Program-made: the position numbers and the translations under genes | Assembly: GCA_031279175.1 (NCBI GenBank) | Contig: JAITJA010000171.1 | Location: forward strand, 1 to 10,333 | DNA length: 10,333 nucleotides | Direction: 5' to 3' | Source of the DNA: Odoribacteraceae bacterium | GTDB taxonomy: Bacteria > Bacteroidota > Bacteroidia > Bacteroidales > Marinifilaceae | The notes under the pieces: generated by a model | What the model was told of the DNA's origin: nothing | Database searches by the model: none | The model's input: the letters and a program-made list of their open reading frames with translations, nothing else | Part shown: positions 7,691 through 10,333 of the stretch, piece by piece | Layout of the letters: each line of letters starts with the position of its first letter | Numbering within the stretch: the stretch's first letter is position 1

Positions 7691-7722
7691 CGAAGGTATC
7701 CCCCCGCGCCGGTCGTCACAAT
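7691..7722 (-). promoter_or_regulatory. Candidate Bacteroidota promoter for the porin-imelysin-DHOR-ccsA operon
   Basis: Read on the minus strand, ATTG (7722-7719) is followed by a 20-base spacer and TACCTTCG (7698-7691). This is one mismatch per box from the Bacteroidota sigma-ABfr pattern TTTG-N19..21-TAnnTTTG. Transcription would start near 7684, giving a leader of roughly 16 bases before the ATG at 7668. The match was made by eye in a short divergent region, so it is a candidate only. Confidence 0.4.
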
Positions 7723-7755
7723 CCCCAAGAATGGCGATTCCTCTCCTTGTCCGTT

Positions 7756-7776
7756 CGCTATTCCCGGGGATTCGCG
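7756..7776. promoter_or_regulatory. Imperfect 21-bp dyad in the divergent control region (possible operator)
   Basis: The half-sites CGCTATTCCC (7756-7765) and GGGATTCGCG (7767-7776) are complementary at 8 of 10 positions around a central G. The dyad lies 33 bases upstream of the -33-like box of the minus operon and 59 bases before the CYTH gene, a position where a regulator could act on either. It does not look like the E. coli Fur box (GATAATGATAATCATTATC), and GC-rich DNA yields such dyads by chance. Confidence 0.25.
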
Positions 7777-7835
7777 CGGCTGACTTCTCGATTCAGGGGA
7801 AATTTGTCTTTCTTCGCGCAGTTATACAAGATCAC

Positions 7836-8306
7836 ATGGGACAAGAAATTGAACGCAAGTTTATCGCGCGCGGGGAGTTCAAGGCCGACGCTTTTCATGC
7901 CGTCCGCGTGACGCAGGGATACCTCTCTTCTGACCCGGCCCGCGTGGTGCGCGTGCGCCTGACCGGGGAACGCGGATATATCACCGTCAAGGGGCTCTCC
8001 GGCGACGGGGGACGTTCGCGCTTCGAGTGGGAACGCGAGATCCCCGCCGACGAGGCGCGGGAGTTGCTGGCCCTCTGCGAACCGGGGATCATCGACAAGA
8101 CGCGCTACCTGGTGAGGGTCGGCCGGCATACCTTCGAGGTGGACGAGTTCCACGGCCCGCGCGAGGGGTTAATCATCGCCGAGGTGGAGCTCTCCGCCGT
8201 CGACGAGGAGTTCGAGCGCCCGGCGTGGCTGGGCGAGGAGGTGACCGGCAACCCGGCGTATTATAATTCCGCGCTCGCCAGGGATTACGGGCGCGAAAAA
8301 TGTTAG
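7836..8306 (+). CDS. CYTH-domain triphosphate-binding protein (TTM superfamily, triphosphatase-like)
   Basis: This 156-residue protein begins with the CYTH signature EIERKF (E4, E6, K8). It continues with the expected paired basic and acidic strands that line a triphosphate tunnel: VVRVRLTGERGYITVKG (37-53), FEWEREIP, DKTRYLVRVG, VDEFHGPREGLIIAEVELS, and the terminal EVTGNPAYYNSALA. The length and pattern match the short bacterial CYTH group that includes tripolyphosphatases such as those studied in Nitrosomonas and Clostridium thermocellum, so hydrolysis of inorganic tripolyphosphate or a related triphosphate with a divalent metal is the likeliest activity; adenylate cyclase is less likely. 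The ATG at 7836 is preferred because homology begins two residues later; 55 extra codons upstream would cover the divergent promoter region. It lies 28 bases before the MarR gene. Confidence 0.9.
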   Translation: MGQEIERKFIARGEFKADAFHAVRVTQGYLSSDPARVVRVRLTGERGYITVKGLSGDGGRSRFEWEREIPADEARELLALCEPGIIDKTRYLVRVGRHTFEVDEFHGPREGLIIAEVELSAVDEEFERPAWLGEEVTGNPAYYNSALARDYGREKC

Positions 8307-8334
8307 CTTCGCGAGAGTATATAAAATCACAGCG

Positions 8335-8760
8335 ATGAACGAACTTATGAATCTTATCGTGTTAGCAAGTAAAATCGACCGGGGGTACACGCGGGCGCTG
8401 AACCGGCGCTTCCTGAAGGCGGGATTCCCGGTGCGGAGAGAGCAGTACGAGCTACTGCGCGTGCTGTGGGAGGAGGACAACGTGAACCAGCAGACGATCG
8501 CCAACCGCTTGCAGAAGGACAAGTATAACGTGACAAAGCTGCTGAACGCGCTGCAAAAACGGGGCTTCACGAGAAGAGAAACGGGAGAGGACAGGCGAAA
8601 CAACCGGGTCGTGCTCACGGGGAAAGGCATCGAGTCGCGCGTGCCGCTGACCTCCATCGAGGAGGAGACGTTGCTCGACCTGTCGTTCACGCTATCGGCG
8701 ATGGATATTAAAACCGGCGCATGGACGCTCAAGAAGCTGAAGGACGCGCTGGATGCATAA
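8335..8760 (+). CDS. MarR-family transcriptional regulator
   Basis: This 141-residue protein has the winged-helix layout of MarR: an N-terminal dimerisation helix, a DNA-binding core with recognition helix around QQTIANRLQKDKYNVTKLLNAL (52-73), a basic wing RRETGEDRRNNRVVLTGKG (80-98) and a C-terminal helix for dimerisation. There is no cysteine anywhere, so thiol oxidation of the OhrR type can be excluded as its sensing mode; a small-molecule ligand or purely constitutive binding remains. It stands between the CYTH and pepD genes (28 and 12 bases away), so it may control its own operon. An AT-rich stretch (8318-8328) precedes the start, but no convincing promoter was found. A second ATG four codons later (8347) is a possible alternative start. 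Confidence 0.9.
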   Translation: MNELMNLIVLASKIDRGYTRALNRRFLKAGFPVRREQYELLRVLWEEDNVNQQTIANRLQKDKYNVTKLLNALQKRGFTRRETGEDRRNNRVVLTGKGIESRVPLTSIEEETLLDLSFTLSAMDIKTGAWTLKKLKDALDA

Positions 8761-8772
8761 ATAATAAAGAAC

Positions 8773-10224
8773 ATGGAAAGAAGATTAGCAGGATTGGCCC
8801 CGGCAGCGCTCTGGGGATATTTCGAGGAGATCTGCGGCGTGCCGCGACCCTCGAAGCGAGAGGAAAAGATGACCGCCTTCCTGGTGGAGTTCGCCGGGAA
8901 ACGCGGGCTGGAATACCGCGTGGACGAGGTCGGGAACGTCGTGATACGAAAACCGGCAACGGGCGGGCGGGAAAGCGCCCCGGTGGTAGTCTTGCAGGCC
9001 CACGTGGACATGGTATGCGAGCAGGACGGGGAGGGGCACGACTTTGACCGCGACCCGATCATCCCCGTCGTCAACGGCGAGTGGATCGCGGCGGCCGGTG
9101 GCACGACCCTCGGCGCGGACGACGGCATCGGCGTGGCCGCGTGCCTGGCGGTGTTATCCGCCGACGACATCCACCACGGCCCGCTCGAGTGCCTGTTCAC
9201 GGTAGACGAGGAGAGCGGGATGACGGGGGCTTTCGCCCTGCGCCCGGATTTCCTACAAGGGCGGATGCTGCTCAACCTGGACTCCGAGGACGAGGGGGAA
9301 CTATTCATCGGGTGCGCCGGCGGGATCGACACGACAATCCGCCTGGACGGCCATAACGCGCCCGTGCCGCAGGGATACATCGCCGCGCGCGCGGAAGTGA
9401 GCGGGCTACTGGGAGGACACTCCGGCGACGACATCAACAAGGGCAGGGGGAACGCGATCAAGATCTTGAGCCACCTCCTCTGGAAGCTGAACAACGCGCA
9501 CGGCGCGCGCGTGGCGACCATCGAGGGCGGGGACAAACGAAACGCCATCCCCCGCGCGGCGCGCGCCGTGATCACGTTCGACAAACAATGCCTGCACCCG
9601 ATCGTCGCCGCCTTCAACGCGTACGCCGTCGAGATGAAAGAGACGTGGATCGCGGAACCGGGAATCTCCCTGACGCTCGACACGGTAGAGACGCCCGGGA
9701 CGGCCCTCGACGGCCCATCGACGGCCACGTTGCTGAACGCCCTGCAAGCATGTCCGCACGGGGTACTCGCGATGAGTTGCCGCGTGCCCGGTCTCGTGGA
9801 GACCTCCACGAACCTGGCCTCGGTGCGCTTCGAGGACGAGGGGCGGGCACTGATCGCCACCTCGCAGCGGAGCGACGTCAACAGCGAGAAGATGAACGCC
9901 GCCGACGCGTTAGACGCCCTCTTCCGGTTGGCTGGCGCGCGGGTATGGCACAATGACGGCTATCCCGGCTGGACGCCCGACGCGGGATCGGCCCTGCTGC
10001 AAGTGATGATCGACTCCCACGAACGCCTCTTCGGGAAGAAACCCGTGGTGCGCTCGATACACGCCGGCCTGGAATGCGGGCTATTCCTGGAGAAATACCC
10101 CGACATGAAGATGGTCTCCTTCGGGCCGACGCTGCGCGACGTGCACTCGCCCCGCGAACGGGTACACGCGGGGTCGGTAGAAAGATGGTGGCGACACCTG
10201 GTAGACATCCTTGAAACCATATAA
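8773..10224 (+). CDS. pepD: Cytosolic aminoacyl-histidine dipeptidase PepD (M20 family)
   Basis: PepD cleaves dipeptides such as Xaa-His in the cytoplasm with a two-metal centre. The 483 residues are close to the usual 485-490. All expected site residues are visible: H77 and D79 in QAHVDM, the bridging aspartate D116 in TTLGADDGIG, the catalytic and metal glutamates E146/E147 in DEESGMTGA, D170 in LLNLDSEDEGE, and the last ligand H458 in LRDVHSPRE. Further family blocks are SGLLGGHSGDDINKGRGNA in the lid/dimer region and SIHAGLECGLF (H430). There is no signal peptide. The start follows the MarR stop by 12 bases in an A-rich stretch (AATAAAGAAC), and the next gene starts two bases after its stop codon, so it sits inside a plus-strand operon. 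Confidence 0.96.
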   Translation: MERRLAGLAPAALWGYFEEICGVPRPSKREEKMTAFLVEFAGKRGLEYRVDEVGNVVIRKPATGGRESAPVVVLQAHVDMVCEQDGEGHDFDRDPIIPVVNGEWIAAAGGTTLGADDGIGVAACLAVLSADDIHHGPLECLFTVDEESGMTGAFALRPDFLQGRMLLNLDSEDEGELFIGCAGGIDTTIRLDGHNAPVPQGYIAARAEVSGLLGGHSGDDINKGRGNAIKILSHLLWKLNNAHGARVATIEGGDKRNAIPRAARAVITFDKQCLHPIVAAFNAYAVEMKETWIAEPGISLTLDTVETPGTALDGPSTATLLNALQACPHGVLAMSCRVPGLVETSTNLASVRFEDEGRALIATSQRSDVNSEKMNAADALDALFRLAGARVWHNDGYPGWTPDAGSALLQVMIDSHERLFGKKPVVRSIHAGLECGLFLEKYPDMKMVSFGPTLRDVHSPRERVHAGSVERWWRHLVDILETI

Positions 10225-10225
10225 C

Positions 10226-10333
10226 ATGGACAAAAAAGCGCGATACGAGAGAATCCGCGAGCAGGTGCGCGGGTACATCCAGACGACGACGGACACCTGG
10301 GCGCGCCTGGCCACGATGGAGGCCGTGTTGCAC
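10226..10333 (+). CDS. GAF-domain protein, probable free methionine-(R)-sulfoxide reductase, N-terminal 36 residues (cut by window edge)
   Basis: The ATG lies one base after the pepD stop codon, so the genes are clearly cotranscribed. The visible 36 residues start MDKKARYERI and include the segment WARLATMEAVLH, which matches the conserved first helix (ARMATIAAVLH type) of bacterial GAF proteins of the fRMsr/YebR group, enzymes that reduce free L-methionine-(R)-S-oxide. The catalytic cysteines lie further along, beyond the window, so activity cannot be judged here. The call rests on a short stretch plus context. Confidence 0.65.
   Translation, partial: MDKKARYERIREQVRGYIQTTTDTWARLATMEAVLH

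Noticed and set aside
7803..7831. TTTG...TATACAAG upstream of the CYTH start as a Bacteroidota promoter
   Set aside because: The spacer is only 16 bases, the -7 box matches poorly, and it would leave almost no room before the ATG.
6778..7911. 377-codon plus-strand frame opposite the porin-like gene
   Set aside because: It mirrors the barrel gene, crosses the divergent promoter region and runs into the CYTH gene; composition is that of an antisense shadow.
8169..9953. 594-codon minus-strand open frame opposite CYTH, marR and pepD
   Set aside because: It lies wholly against three genes with clear family motifs, is Ser/Arg/Pro-rich low-complexity, and shows no recognisable domain; long antisense frames are expected in GC-rich coding DNA.

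Overview
The window looks like a GC-rich member of the Bacteroidota, probably Bacteroidales. The evidence is the gene content (an OmpP1/FadL-type barrel, lipoproteins with acidic residues right after the lipid cysteine, a CcsBA-type haem lyase, a PepD followed by a GAF-domain protein), the scarcity of Shine-Dalgarno sequences, and a promoter candidate of the Bacteroidota TTTG/TAnnTTTG type. Genus and species cannot be read from the sequence.

Layout. Bases 2-1063 (+) are the C-terminal part of an OmpP1/FadL-family outer-membrane barrel that begins outside the window; a strong rho-independent terminator follows (1071-1113). Bases 1151-2433 (+) are a two-gene ThrE-family exporter split as in E. 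coli YjjP/YjjB, with overlapping ATGA stop/start. Bases 2434-2576 are intergenic, between convergent genes, and hold a GC-rich 41-bp tandem repeat with internal dyads. Bases 2577-7668 (-) are a tight four-gene operon, in transcription order: porin-like outer-membrane barrel, imelysin-family lipoprotein, di-haem oxidoreductase (DHOR/DUF1111) lipoprotein, and a compact cytochrome c haem lyase (ResB-like N-terminus fused to CcsA). Bases 7669-7835 are the divergent control region, with a candidate promoter for the minus operon and an imperfect dyad. Bases 7836-10333 (+) carry a CYTH-domain triphosphatase-like protein, a MarR-type regulator, the dipeptidase PepD, and the start of a GAF protein resembling free methionine-(R)-sulfoxide reductase, cut by the right edge.

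How the genes work together. The minus operon is the most interesting part. Imelysin plus DHOR is a recurring pair in bacterial iron-linked envelope operons. Here it comes with an outer-membrane barrel and with its own cytochrome c maturation enzyme, which could attach the two haems that the DHOR CxxCH motifs require. A self-contained envelope redox/iron module is the natural reading, but the substrate is not known. The plus-strand genes on the right are short-spaced and probably cotranscribed housekeeping functions (peptide turnover, possible oxidised-methionine repair, polyphosphate/nucleotide-type triphosphate chemistry) with one local regulator. No mobile element, CRISPR array or RNA gene was seen, and no gene-free stretch reaches 300 bases.
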